This document shows, piece after piece, positions 24,401-39,400 of a stretch of 64,000 bases of DNA (position 1 is its first letter; the number at the start of each line of letters is the position of its first letter). The notes beneath the pieces are model-generated. The model did no database searches, had not been told where the DNA came from, and saw only the letters and a program-made list of their open reading frames with translations. A program made the translations under genes and the position numbers. The DNA lies in contig NC_051116.1 of assembly GCF_014839805.1 (NCBI RefSeq), positions 9,033,556 through 9,097,555 on the forward strand. Direction: 5' to 3'. Source of the DNA: Manduca sexta (lineage: Eukaryota > Arthropoda > Insecta > Lepidoptera > Sphingidae).

Positions 24401-27400
24401 TGTGGGAGTGGGCTATATTTGTTAATGAATTATGAAGATTTTTCAGAGGGGAGACCGGGGATTCATTACGGCGATGAGGAAGTTGGGGTAATGTGGTACT
24501 GATTAGTTTGGGGAATGATAGTTGGTAAATTGTATGTTTTTTCAAATGTTTATTGGTCAGTTTTGGTGGATGACAATTGATGATACGGCCTACATGCTTG
24601 TCTGGTGTTACCGCAACACCTGCCTATAAACAGAAGCCATAATACATAAATAATAATAATAATAATAAATACTGCACGTCATTAAAACAAAGTGCTAAGT
24701 GTCATAATGACCAGTGTCACTGGTTATAATGTGTTCTAAACTGGACCTAACTGCCGAGAAAACAAAAACTATTTTGGATCCAAAGTATATTATTTGATCA
24801 CCTCTATACTGTTGTAGGTCTTAATGCAATAAAAATGCAATTAATCTGGTTCAAGAGAAATAAGAGTCCAAACAGACATATCCTTACAAAATTCCATCCT
24901 CATTCGTTTTAAACCATATAAATTACCTCGGAAGGCTTGAAATAATCCCTGTAATAAATAACGCGAAGTGGGGCGCGGTCTCTATAAAGAGTTTGGACAA
25001 TGACCCGTGTGAGATGACCCTGATGGCGGCGCGGCTTCCGAGCTCAAGTCCACTGGGAGTCGAGGGTCGAAACTGACAAAAATCATCAAATAACTAATAT
25101 TTTCACCAAAAAATCCAATTTTACTTAAATTTTTTTTCTGATTTTGTAGTTTAGCGCGCGTATGGTGTGTGCGTGAGTGTATTTCTGACTTCAGTGTGAT
25201 GTCGGTGTGACGAATTGTCTTAGAGTAGTGGCATTAGGGTGTGTAAAATTACAATTACTTTTTAGTCATAATTATTTAGTTAGTAATTATTAGTATTATA
25301 TAGTTTTTTTATTTTACCCTGTATCAATACATATTATAAAACAAAGTCCCCTTTCTGTTTGTCTGTACGTAATAGATTTTCTCAAAATGTACTAAACGGA
25401 TTTGTATGAAATTTAATATGGAGATAGCTTAAGGCCTTGGGAAGGTTATATGCTACTTTCTATCCCGGGAAAATATATACCGGGGCTTTTATCCTGAAAA
25501 ACATTCACGCGAGCGAAGCTGCGAGCATATAAGCTATTAGAATATAAATACGCAAACATTTTAATTCAAATCAATACATTAAGGTGGTAGCTCAAGGTCC
25601 ATTTTCATACATTTTGTTTCGGCTTTAATCTGGGTAACTAAACAAGTATTGGCAAGTAAAGAATTTAAATTCACGTCTAGTTGGTGATTAGTTCTCGCAG
25701 TTGAAAGAAAAATGTAAAAATAATTAATAATCATGGATATTTCTGCCTTTAAAATTTCGTCATATTAAATTTTAAAGGCAGAAATATCCATGATTATTAA
25801 TTATTTTTACGTTTTTCTTTCAACTGCGAGAACTAATCACTAACTAGACGTGAATTTAAATTCTTTACTTGCCAATACTTGTTTAGTTACCCAGATTAAA
25901 GCCGAAACAAAATGTATGAAAATGGACCTTGAGCTACCACCTTAACAAATGTTTCCGATATTTTCCCACAGTAGGTAACGTCCTTGTCTGTATGAATGCA
26001 GAATATTTGAATAATTTCCTATTGCACTAAGTGATTCATTAATATGACAGATCGCGTAAATAAAAATCCCCGCGACTTTAGGGCCAAGTTTTTATGACTA
26101 AATACATACTTCTCTTAGAGTCGACAGTATGTAAACTCCATTTTGATTATTTCTTGTCTCGAATGCATCGGTGGCGAAATTTTCTTCCGCCGTTTCGAAG
26201 ACTGTATCCTTCGTGGTCATGGGGTGGAGTTCGCACAAAAACTAGGTTTCTTTTTTATTTTGTTTTGTTACTTTTGTTTATAACCAGTTGTGTGCCTGCA
26301 AACGAGCAACTTCCTCGTTTTGCCATTTGATCAGTAAACAGTCAATGACGCAAATATACTATAGGAGTGGTTAAGTAATAAGTACGCATACTTTCTATTT
26401 ACATATGCATATTATGAACGAATGCACGCTTTGAATATTCACTTTCGAAATTTTCGCCATGATGTGTGACATCACGTGCGCGTGCGCATCGAGTTCTGCG
26501 CACTCTTTGTTTTTATTTCGGTTCATTTCAGTGTGTAGCTAAAGTGACATCTTATGTCACTCAGTACGTCATGTGGTGAGCGTATTTATTTTTTTAACGT
26601 TCGGTTTCTTGCAATTTGAAATCTCGGTGTTTGCAATAAGAACTACTAATCTACCAAATTCGTGTTTTAGAGCAGAGATATAATGCAATGTCTCACTGTG
26701 TCTTACGAAGTGTTCAACTTATAAATACAATTTGGTAAAACAAGCCCAGACTGTTTTATATTACGCATCGATGTAATAATGTCCTGAAGATTATTGCTAA
26801 CAATAATTGATCCGTCTATATGAGGCTTTACCAATAATAAAATGCCAAAGTCGCATGCGCCGCTCCGGCGACAGCGCGGCTCGGTACAGACGGTGACGCG
26901 AGCGCTGAGATCATCTCTAATTGCACGCGTTAGTTAGCGGTTAGCACAGAATGGAGACACGCGAAATGGTACGCGGTTTCATTCAACTTACCATCAATAT
27001 TAGTCCTGTATTACTGAGATACTGTTCGCCTCCTCTATCACTAAGAGGGTTTAGGTCTCACTTCACCGCGCTAATATTGTTGGGTGACAAACATGGCATC
27101 AATATTCAAGACAACTCGTAATATATTTATCAAACACCCAATGAAGCTACTATGCTAGGCAGTGGCCAAAGGTCAAATTTTCCAAAAAGGAACCCGACAC
27201 AACATATTGGTACTAGTATGCATAAATGATGTCTGCCAATCGTTCAAATGATGATAAGATTGTACATAAACTCTATATAAAGGGTAGCCGGAAGGAATTG
27301 GTTTGTATAGACCCATCGCCAGCGATGCTGGATAACTTAATATATGGAATAATTATTTGAATCAATATTGATATGTTATGATAGACTAGACTTGAGTCCC

Positions 27401-30400
27401 CACCGTGATCATAAAGGCTGCAGTCATCAAAAATTCGGGAGTAAACATTAAATAAAAATTTACAGTAAAATTATTAAATAGTTTTATTTCAATGTCAAGC
27501 ATTCGCGTGAATGTAAGAAATAATTATTTGAATCATGCTTCTGTTACGCATTTAAACAAGATACTTTAAAGGACTTTAAGTCCAAGCTGACAGATTTGTC
27601 GGTTTAAAAAACTATTATTTTTCTTTTGACTCTGTACGTCTACGTATAACAAAGTTGTTTTTAATATACATAAATTGCAATTTGGTTTCCTATGTATAGC
27701 CCCACCAGGAAATTAAGAAACCTCTGTATTGTGTGGTTTAAATAGAAATATATATATTTTTGTACTAGCAACGCTAACTTTAAAGCATAAGTGGCGCCCT
27801 CAAGGTATTTTATTTTCCTGATCAGGCTTTAAAATCTACAAAAAAATTATCCCTATTTAATGTATATTTTGTTACAAATCTCACGCGATGCTGGATCTGT
27901 GGAAGTCGGTTTCCGCACCGTGTCGGCGCTCGGGATGCGTGTGATACATGTTATCGGCATAACATTGAACCGGGAGCGTACCAACATCGGAATTAATGTC
28001 CATTCATACTCATGTAGTAATATTTACTTTACACTTCTGTTGCGTTATGTAATTGTTGGTTGCGGCAAGTTGATACACTTTGTATTAATAAAATACACGT
28101 CGTTGCTCGAGGTAAGAAGTTGATATGTTAGTGTAGACTTTGGTGTATCTGTTAGTTAAATGTTATGCCAATCTGATTAGGAGTTACTGCGTTTACTAAT
28201 ATTCAAACAATTTCATAAACTTCTCATTTTTAATTTTAATAAAAATATTTTTATTTTTTCCTAATTTTATTTTTGTTTATTATGGTCGTTAATACTATCT
28301 ATGAATCTGAAATTTTATTCTATTTTATAATACTTATAAATATTATGTAATTACTGTTTTTTCTGTGTAAAGATAGGATGAAATTATTAAAAGCGTTACG
28401 GAACGCAACCTTGCGGAAAATTTAGCGAATTACAGAGGTAAACAAACGAGTATGCTGCTACCTTGCGTCGAATAGAGAAAACTTTAGTTTATATTTTTTT
28501 AAAACTGATGGCGCTGTACACGTCTAGTACTTTTGAATACCTTTTATTTCAGTTAAGTGATTTCCTACTATAAAAGTATTCAATTAACGGTTTATTATTG
28601 CAGGAGACTCGAGGAGGGAGGGTTCAACAGACGAGCCCACAGCTCCCGACGCTGACGTCGACACGAGCGACGCCAACACCAAGGAACCGGACAAGGACAA
28701 CAAGTTAGTATTGTACTTTATTTATTTTGATGCATTTATCAGAAGTTTATTTATTATAAAATAAAACGTAATAAGAGTCGACGTTATTGGAGCAGGATGA
28801 GAAACATATATTGAATTTTACTTTCGCTATTCGTCGCTAGATGGCGCTATTACCAGGTTAGTAAAAATAAGCTATTCATGTCTTATCCTCCCGCAAACTT
28901 GCGTTGTTTCCGACCTTATTTGATTATATTTTTCAATAGAATTAATTATTTATATTCTATTTTTTTCTTGCTCTTAAGTCGGCAATATAGCAACTGATGA
29001 TAAAATACGAGCTTTTATGTGTGGGTACGGAATCATACACAACGTCAAAACTATTAAAGATAGATATTGGATCTTAAACGTAGGGATTAGGAAAGACTCT
29101 TCAAATTTTGAAACAGGCAATAGTGTCCTGATTATAAGACAGTAAGTTCCAAGCCCACAGTGATGAGTGTGTCCCCGCAGCTGGCGCGCGCCCGCGGGCG
29201 GCGCTCGCGGCGTCAACCGCGCCGAGAGCTGTCGCGAGCGAGACGCGCCGCGCCGCGGCAAGCACCGCAACGCCAGCGACCCCAACAGGCTCACCGCGCA
29301 TAACAACCAGTGAGTAACTTTATACTGTAATTACTAACCGGTGCATGTATTTTAATTTAATATATGTACTTATAGGAGGAGCGAAGGAATATTTTGTAAA
29401 AAAAAAAATGTTGAAGATAGAAACAAGTAAAGGACGTCAGCCGTAAAAGCTAATTTTTTTTGGAATGTTGTGTAAAAAAGACTTCTTAAAAATGTCGATA
29501 GATGGCGTTAATGCAAATTATAAGCTTGGAAGTACTACAATGAAGATCATTGAATAATTGTCATTTTCTGTTGGTAATCTGGGGATACAGAGTGTCTCAC
29601 ATTATATGAGAGCTACCTAGACTATACAACGTCTAACAAAATTTGTTTCTAATGTAACATTATTAGTAGATTATTACAAGTTTACTCCAATAAATAAATG
29701 ACAAATAAACACTATTAATATATAAAAGGGGCGATGTAATATTGAGAACCGCTGTGTTAAAAGCAATGTTCAGTTACATCGGCGGTCACGTACGCACAAA
29801 CTTATTGTTTTCATACACATACACAAGACTCGTACAAAAATAGTGGTGCTCTCAAAACCGCGCACTCACTACTAATACAACAATAAAATGTGCTGTTTGT
29901 TTGATTTACAAAAATCTCATAAACGTTGATGCGAATTGTTAAAAAAATCCATGAGAGATTACGTCGCTGCATTTTTTAAAGTATTGTTGGTGAAGTTGGG
30001 TTGTTCGGATTTTTGCATAATGTCCGGATATATTGGAAATGTGTGTGAAAATATTGACAATTTTTTTTATGTATTTAATTATTATAATATATTAAACTAC
30101 ACAACAGTCAATATATAATATATTGGCTGTTATTCATATAATATAATAAGTATACCAAATAAGTTAAGCTTATCTCGCACAGCTGAGATATTTTTTCATG
30201 CTTGTGTACATTTCTCTCATTATGTGACATTTTCTGAACTAAGTATGTGAGCTAAGCTAACTAAGTTAAATTCTTGGTCTGTTTCGGGCGTATCAATAGA
30301 GTTTTTATGACAGAACGTTCGCTTTAGTTTTTTATTTAGATTCGCGCATAGCTTCAAGTGCGTAGCTTTCGTAGCGGCTTTTGTCAAAACTCTATGTTAT

Positions 30401-33400
30401 ATTTTCATTTGTCCGACATTATTAAACTTTATGTCCATTCAGACGTTTGACACAAAGCCGTATTGCGAACATTGTTGTCGCGTATAGAGCAGCAACACGA
30501 GCGCATTCCGCGCGCGCCTCACAGAAATAGTGCGCGATGTATGATGCTAGTTAAATCCACTGCAGAAGGTTCAGTACGGACTGACCTTGGGGTTACATCT
30601 CATAAGGGTTTGGTAGAGGTACAGACAATATATTTGACCGAACTTAAACATGGTTTAATTAGTAACGCAATGTCAAAAGTGTATACGAATTAGGTACGAC
30701 TAATATCATCAGAAATGGTAGGAGATGGCACAGATGGCAAAGGAGCAAGTAGCTCGTCGTATAATGATAATTAAGTTATATCCACCAGTTATAGATGAGA
30801 AGAGTTTGCCGTTCGTCTGATGGTAATCGATACGACCGCCCATAAACAGTAGAAACACCATCCAACACCTTGAATTACAAATTATTGTTTGGTATTCCAC
30901 GGCGCTCGCCATCCTGAGATATGAGATGTTAAGTCTCACTATGTCCAGTAGTTACACTGGCTACAATGACCAGAAACATGGGCAATAAGCCGCCAGCCGG
31001 ATAAAAGGAATATACATTATATTGAAAGAAGGATTGTTTGGACCTCTGAATATAATTTTAGAATTTCAATTACCGATTGTGTGATGTGAAAATAGATTTC
31101 GTTCCCAGGTGAGGTAATGTTGATTTTAGTTTGGGATCAGACTTGTGTCATTGTTGGATGTTTTTTGCTAGTATTGACCTTCTGTTTTATTCTCATTTTG
31201 CGTCTACACGACTTAGTTTTATTTCACAAACTACGTCCGAAACGAGAACCAGACAGACATAGTAAAGTAATAAATCTATCTCCCCCCCTGATCGATATTC
31301 AACCTTATACCATTCTTCATAAAGCGTTAAACTCCTCAGTGCACGTATTATTGATGCAACCGATTAAATTCCCCAAAATATGTCGAATTTGGACGATTCT
31401 GTTTACTTTAACGCCTCGTCGCATTGTTTTTTTTTTCGTTTTAACGCAATTGTATGGACGAGCTCATTGTGTTCACGCGTCGACGGCGTGTTTGCGTGCA
31501 ATTCGAAAGTATGACGTAGGATTGCGAATTGTTAAAGTTTCTAATGTGTTCCCACGTTTATTTCTAACATAGGAAGATGTATGTGCTGTTTCTAAAATCA
31601 TCTAGTCGTTGAATTGCTCTCCAGCGAGCATGGTATATAGAATTTTCTAAACATGAACAATTTGCTTTATCCGTGAATTGAATTTAACATTATCATTGAT
31701 GTGATATTATCATACAAATGAAACTAGGCGAGCGAGTTGCTCTTATTGGTAATCGTTACGCCTATTAATAGTAGTAATACTAGCCAATTGAACTACAAAG
31801 GCACTATGTTAGTCATCAAGAGGTCCTAAATCTTAAGTTTTATAAATACCCTATACTTACTTCAGTGTTGTTTAACCCTTGTTTTCAATAATGAATAACC
31901 CCAACGGCTTTTTTCGATTCATCGCGACAATGGACCAATTAGAACAAAGTTTTAGTGTCATGTTTACGAATGAGTTATTTTTATTGGTTTATTCTCGCGA
32001 CCGGAGCTAAGATTAAGATAGGAATCTTTTATTGGAAATAGATCGCAACAATGTTTGCATATTTGGTAACAGAATAAAAGCGATAGAACATACCCAGCGT
32101 TTCACTTACGTAGGCCACTATGGCGGGTTTAACACCTTGTTTACGGTGGTCTGTATCCGCGCGGATACAAAATATATCCTACCAACAATACTTCGTCATG
32201 TTTTGCCATAATATCAAACTATAATCTTATTCTGACAATACCTTAAAACTACAAAACAAAAATGGCGCCTTCAACGTATGTTTTTTATTTTTCTAGTCAG
32301 TCTACAGTCTATACTCTATACTATTCGTACAATATACTGTACCCACGCCTGTACTATCCGTATATTGTCTAGAACACTACGGCATTGCGGTAGAACTAGA
32401 CGGTAACGATGATTACGGCCTCCATTTTACGCTACATTTTGGCAAAGCGTCGCAAATGTTCATTCATTCATACGTTGCTTTACGTGATGTTTTGTTCGTA
32501 CAATCAAGCATTTATCCACTAATGGTTGGTGAAGTGCATGGCAGTTTCATAATCTTGAAACGTAAAACACAAGAAAGCCGTCACTTTGAGTTTTTTGAGT
32601 GTCATTAGTATCCTTTTTGAGGCAGTACATGTAGCTTAAATGTCTGCCAGGATTTATTATATAAATAGTACATAGATGAGGTCTTCATACAGCTTAAACG
32701 ACGAACGAGTTAAGCTGAATGGTTTTTAATGCTTAAGCTTACGAACAAGCAGGCGGGTTAGCAGATAAGTGATCCTCATCGCCCATGCGGACACACAATC
32801 ACAAAAAGAAACCTGGATGTGCTGCGGACTGAGTAGGGGTTAAGGAAGGCTTTCATAATATACTTTTTATGTATTATAAAGGGGGTATCCATATGCAAGA
32901 GTAGGTATGGAATTAACGCAGTATTTTTACCGAGTCGAACCACAATTGATGTACTTATGCGTGATATAATATTTTAGGATGATCCGTGCAGTTTTTACGT
33001 CTAGTTATAGAAGTAATTATAAATTCCAGCCTTAGTCTATGTTCTTCTAAACAATAGCTATCGTACTTGTAAGTATAAGTAACGCTACACATATAAGCGT
33101 CGCAAACTAAAAACAATTCGCGTACAATCGGACACCGCGCCGCGTAACAAAGGGCTGTTTAGTAGCGACGCCTCGGTCCGACGGTCAGCGGCTGTCAAAG
33201 TTTATGTCGACGCCCTCTTTAATATTATGTAAAGGGAGCGTGAGGAAAACGGCTTGATTTTACGATAGTGATTTATATTATTGGTGTTGGATAAATGCGG
33301 GAGGAAGAAAGTTATCTATACGTGATATTTACAACATCTTATCTAGTTTGTTAGTTTGTAGGGTTAACCTTTGAATCTACTGGACCCGTCTCGATGTAAT

Positions 33401-36400
33401 TTAGTATAGTGATAGTTTGAGAAAATCGAAAGAATATTGGATATTTTATATTCAGGGGAAGTATTAAAAAAACTTGCACGCGGGCCGGGCAACAAGCTAA
33501 AGCTAATATAATTAAAATTGTTAAGTACTGTAGCACAAAGCCTTAAAGCCAGGACAATTGCTACAAGCAATATCCGTCTAATGAGTATCTGTCAAATGAC
33601 TCATATACGTCAACGTGGGCGAGTAGTGCGTCACCGTCGCACATGTTCAGACAGGTAAAATTTTTAGACAATAATTGCCAACGATTATTGCTAGCAATAA
33701 TAGATCCGTCTAAATGTGGCTTAAGCTACAATATATTACGTCTTACACACTTTGAGAACCGCAGCGCAACAGTATCAGCGACAGCATATTCGCCCACTCT
33801 AGCTAGACACCCAGCCAACTTCGTTTTGTACACAAATATAGCTCTCGGCTACCGGTCGATAGAAACAGTATGCAGCCAGGATATTTCAGTTTCAGTGTAA
33901 AACGCGCCGCCCGTGCGGGCGCATTGCGGGTTTGAAATACAACGCGTTGCGCGATTTTGCTGTGTATTGTGTCAGTTTTTGGGTTGATAATTGTACGGCA
34001 GATTTTAGTATTTTTATTTTACGTGTAATTATTATTTTCTTCTTTTTAATACCCTTTATTAGTATAATATTATTCACCATTTAAATAATGGTTTCATATG
34101 AACTATTGAAAATATATTATATCTTTAAAACCACGTGAATAAGCGCAATCCAATGATTAGGAAAATAATTAAACCATATTATATATTTCCATTTCGTTAA
34201 TATTGAAAAATAAGTTTTAAATTGTAATTTCTATTTACTTAAATGTATACCGTCGTAACATGTATTAACATGATTGAGAGTATTTATTCGTATAGGTTAT
34301 GAGTAGTGTGCGAGTTTCGAATAAAAAACCTACGGGTTAGTTGTTGTTGTTGGACAGACGAGATACTTGCTCGTCTCTACATTAAGGTGTATTAAAAAAG
34401 AATTCTTATTACAACAGAATATTTAAAACCCGAATCAGTTCTAAAATTTCATTCCACATAATAATCGTGCAAATAATTGTAGCAATGATCTTTTTTGTTT
34501 GCCAAAAATGTTTTTTTTTAGACACAAGAACAGATATGTAGTTAATTAAGGTGCATTGACTTGAGATTCGTAAACATATTTTGTTGGATTTTGTGTTAAT
34601 TAAAATTATATTTTATTGTAAGTTTGCAACTGTATGTATGAAGTGATAGGTAGATATGTATGAATTGACGAACGATTCGTGGAGATTATTGGGGTCCAAC
34701 AATTCAAGATAGTAGATTTTTTTTTTGTACGAGCACTGCAAAGTTTCCCCGTCTAAGCTCCAAGGGGCCTAATAGCATGTCGACTGACGAGAGATGGTTA
34801 CCCCTCGACAGTCGACACAATTTATATTATATTTGTAGGGCATTATTAGCACGACTATTCGGGACATAGTTTAAGACTTAATTGAATGTGACTGTCCTGT
34901 ATTTTACAGTTGCCGATACCGGAATTTGATAGGTGTTTACTGATTTGCCAACATTACAACAATTATTGTTACCTGATCTGAGAATTAAACCCAGGTCGAT
35001 AAGGCCTAAATACGCTGCAATGATTCAAAATCGTTTCTGCCACTCGAATTTAACATAACGATCTCGGCACCGAAGGTTCGTGTCGTTTTATTGTGTTGCC
35101 TGTGATTGGTCGAGATACCAATGCGTGAGTCACGTGTTAGCCTCTCCACCAATCACAGTGAAACGACACGGACTCCTGTAGAGTGTTACTACGTTCTAAG
35201 GGGGCTGGCCATCTACACGTAAAGACACTATTTTCGTGTATCTACATTATTTTATTTATTTAATTATTTCTTGAACACATGTAAAAAAGACATAATATAT
35301 CCACTTACAGTTAATAGAGTATAATTGGCGGTTTTATCACTAGAGGCAATATCTTGTAAGATATGGTTGTCTGTAGACAACCATATGGCGTGGACTTTGA
35401 AAAGCAAAAACAAAAGGCAGTTGTGGGGTATAATGTACGGATAGAATTAATGTGACAAATACATACATATATAAATACATTATTTCTTTAAAATTGTCCG
35501 TAGTTCACAATAAAACAATCTAAATGTACACCTTGCGAAACAATATATATATTTACCCAAATCCCCAAAAACTCTTAAATGTAACAACATCAATCTCCAC
35601 GGGCTTACAATGGATCGTCCGTTACCTCCCTCTCTTCCTTCCCCTGTCTACCCCCGATTATATCAGGCCGCGTTCGCACCCCGTTTGACACCACCCCTGC
35701 GCGGTATCTCACGGGAATGAGAGGGGGTGTGTCTGGTGCAAACGTAACCATTTTGACTGCAGTTTTGATTGTTTATTTTGAGGTTTGGTAATTAATGTAT
35801 GATGGTGATTGTAGGAAGAAAATTTTTAGGGTATAATTTATAATTACATATAGTAAAGAAGACATTAGGGGCGAAGGGTGATGTTTTCCAAAAATGAACC
35901 CGACACTATCTACAGATATTAATAATATGCAAAATGAAAAAGTCGTGATGCTATATATCCACACATATTGTAAAAGCTACAGAACGAATAGCGTAATTTG
36001 GTATGGAGATAGTTTGAGACCCTAGAAAGGACATAAGCTACTTTTTATCCTGAGAATATAGCGGGACTTTTAAACTCATTCACGTGGGAAAAGCCGCGAG
36101 CAAAAGCTAGTATAAATTAATTAATAGTTTACCTAGTCAAATGTGTCCCTGACGCGCGCGACATTGCACCGCTGTCGCATCTCGGCGGCAACATAGTTTC
36201 GTGTTAATTTAATTCTTGTATCGTGTTTGGCACAACGCCAGAATGTCGCGCGACGTGCCTTGTCGCAAGGGATAGGGCCTGAGCGGGGAACTGAATAATT
36301 ACAGCGTGGAACTATGGCATTTCATTGATCCGTTTTGTGTTTGACTGCCCCGATGGCTTAGTTTTACTGTGACTGCCAAGGTTCGATTCCCACGTCTTGA

Positions 36401-39400
36401 CGTGATAATTTCTGCTCGGTATCAACTTGGTGTCTGGTATTTTGGTTTCATTCCTATCACATCATGGAACGGCATAAACATAATAAAAAGTAGGTGTATT
36501 ATTTATGTTTCCGCCTATCTCTTTGGTGGCTTATTAGATACTCATCGAGCTTTATTACTCGGTGTCATAAAATGCGTGCCACTGCTGATCCTGGTTCACA
36601 GGGGTTGCAGTGGTGGGTGTTAAGGCGGGAAAGTCTATACCTCTTTGGAGATGAAACATGAGTTTGGATAAATTAAATGTTGAGGTTAGTTTACACGCCC
36701 GACTTCACTCACTTGCATCGGTGTAACTTAATTTATAGGCGCGTAAAGTGTGTTGACGCGCGTAAAACAATATTTTACGAGTTTTCTCTCTATTTAGGGA
36801 GCAAGCGTCTCGTCGCGCGGATTTCTACGCGATTTAGTCTATTGAGTTGTTTATTAGTCTACTTATAACGTTAATAAAATCTTTTGAAGTTCAGAATAAG
36901 TGATTCTTTTTATTTATTTATACTTTTTACTGTACAAAACAGAAAAAATAAAACAAATAAGAAGAGAGAGAGACAAAAGGCACATGTAAAAATGACGGTC
37001 TTATCGCTAGTTGTAAGCATCCTTACAAACAAAAACTAATACACATCACGCATTTATCCCAGAAGGGGTATGCAGAGGCGCAACCAGGGCACCCACTTTT
37101 CGTCAAGTGTGTTCCGTCCCATGATGAGATAAGAGGCGAGCCTACCGCCATATCGGGCACAAATTCCAGATTCCGGGCTGATACTGAGCAGAAAAACCCA
37201 AATATCATTGCCCGACCCGGGATCTGAACCTAGGACCTTAAAGCGCTGCCGTACCGCGCATGCAGTACAACTACGCCACCGAGGCAGGCAAGCATCCTTA
37301 CGCATTACTTTAATCACCTCTATTATAACATCTCTTGGCTATAAAGGCAAGTGAACAACGAAGACCTCCAACTCCTCCCTATCTTTCCGTTTGGTTAATT
37401 TCGTTAACGACAGTTTCGTGTTTTCGCTGAGCTTTACAGTGTCATAAAAAGGTCGCTGTTGATCCTGTAGTAAGCTATACTTATACAATTACGGTTGCGC
37501 ATGATTCAGGCTGCGCGAAAGTCTTTACCTGAATATTATTTTAGGATAATTAACTGCATCTATAAGTAAAAGAGTTTTTAGAAAAATCTGTGTTTATTTT
37601 TGTTTCTTGACGAGCTTGCCGTTCGCCCGATGGTAAGCGATACGACCGCCCATAAACAGTAGAAACACCATCCAACACCTTGAATTACAAAGTATTGTTT
37701 GGTATTCCACTGCGCTCGCCGTCCTGAGACATGTGTTAAGTCTTATTATGTTCAGTAGTTACTCTGGTTACAATGTAGTTATAAAGATCGCACACACAAA
37801 CAAACTCACAAATCTTACGTCTCTATAGCGTTCGTTTAAATTCACTGCAGACACCAAATCTCTCAATAACACGAGCGTGCTAAATATTATTTTACCCTGA
37901 AACCATTACCACATCCACAGTTAGGGATATTCCGTCCCATTAAAATGTAGTTAAACACTCAATGCTCTCATTCCATCGCCCCGAATGTTCGCCATCAAAG
38001 ACTATTTACATGATATCGATCTATAAATTTGCGCAATGTAATTGGCGTAATGAAAATTTTCACAATGTCAGGAACTTTCCGTTACCGCATCCGAATTTGT
38101 TTATAAATGTATGTTTACGCTGTGACTGCCTCTATGGCTTAGTTGTGTGGCGGTACGTATGTTCTGTCTCGGGTTTGATGCTTGGCTTGGGTAAAGTGAT
38201 TGGATTGTCTGCTCAGTATTGGCCGGACTCTGGTATAGTGCCCGGTTAATGTTTTAGACTCGTATTTGAAACAACTTTCTTGGTGTATTTTACCTACTAA
38301 AACTTCTTGTACCGAAGTTGACTGAATAACGATTGAATAATATCAGCCCTGTATTACATACTGTCACACTGTTGGGCACGGGCCTCCTCTGCAACTGAGA
38401 GGGATTAGGCCTTAGTCCACCACGCTGGCCTAGTGCGGATTGGTAGACTTCACACACCTTCGAAATTAACGATTGAATACATGGCGAAAATCCAATCATA
38501 ATGGCTTGTCCCTACAAGTCACGTTTCGCGGCTATTTAAAGTACTACTTCCAGTAGGCTATGCTTTGTCTAATACATACGTCAGCTGGTTTCATCTGTTA
38601 CCATCGTGACTTGTAGAATACAGTCTCTATCGCCCCCACATCGACATTGGCCACTGTCGTGGGCGGTACGGACAACAAACAACACGTGTTGCTACAACAC
38701 AAACCGACGCGCGATTAATTATACAAATGTAAACAGTTTGCTTATACGTATCATTTTAATGTACGTATAATTCTGTGAATTGTAAAATAATGTTTCGTTG
38801 GATAAGTAGTTTTAAATTTGTTTGGTTTTTTGGTCCTTCGAGCGGGATTTTAGACTCTTGTACGGTTTAAAATTAGGAACGATACATGAATGATTTCTAT
38901 TTTAGACTTTGGACTATGTTGTTAAATATATAACATGCAGCAATAAGCCCTTTACATCAGTTTTATTTGAGACGGTGCATCTCTCCAGATTTGGGAACCC
39001 TATCAAGTATGATTGGGAATACTTAAACAACACTTGTTGCTTAAACAACTCTGGAAAAGATTTGCTTTTAGCGGCGTAAAGGTAGACACCGCTGTAGAGG
39101 AATAGATGGTTACTTACCTCTATGGTAGAGGAAGATATTCAGTCAGGCAGATGCTGCTTGTGACCGGTCGCGGCCCCTCCGACGGTTCCTATTCGGAGGT
39201 GGTATGGTATATGCTGCGCGTCGCGTAAATTCTGCTATCGCAAGCCAGCATCATGTCGCCATCTAGTGTGATTACTGTGCGATATATCACTCCAGTTGTC
39301 AATACCATATAGGTCTTCTCGCAGTTCCAGTGACGTTGACGAGATTGCGGTGTGTATGCACAAATTTTAACGCCACATGCATAATGAAAACTTACCTTCT

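Larger units (their letters stand above)
16110..28603 (+). other. Intron 2 of the coding model
   Basis: A 12.5-kb AT-rich intron. It contains SINE fragments (16755, 18080), the piggyBac-like element (18904), half and full palindromes (20614, 25579), a tandem duplication (21245), repeats at 21607, 22125, 23893 and 27000, and a GC-rich patch (23640-23880). No coding exon was found. Confidence 0.6.

Noticed and set aside
28974..29306. Minus-strand open frames over exon 4
   Set aside because: Shadow of the Arg/Ala-rich + strand exon.
29181..29309. Exon 4 considered as part of a C1 zinc-binding domain
   Set aside because: Lacks the His and paired Cys spacing of C1 domains.
31117..31572. 151-codon open frame on the + strand, hydrophobic at its start
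   Set aside because: Composition is AT-driven, no family resemblance, no splice or promoter context, lies in an intron. Probably chance.
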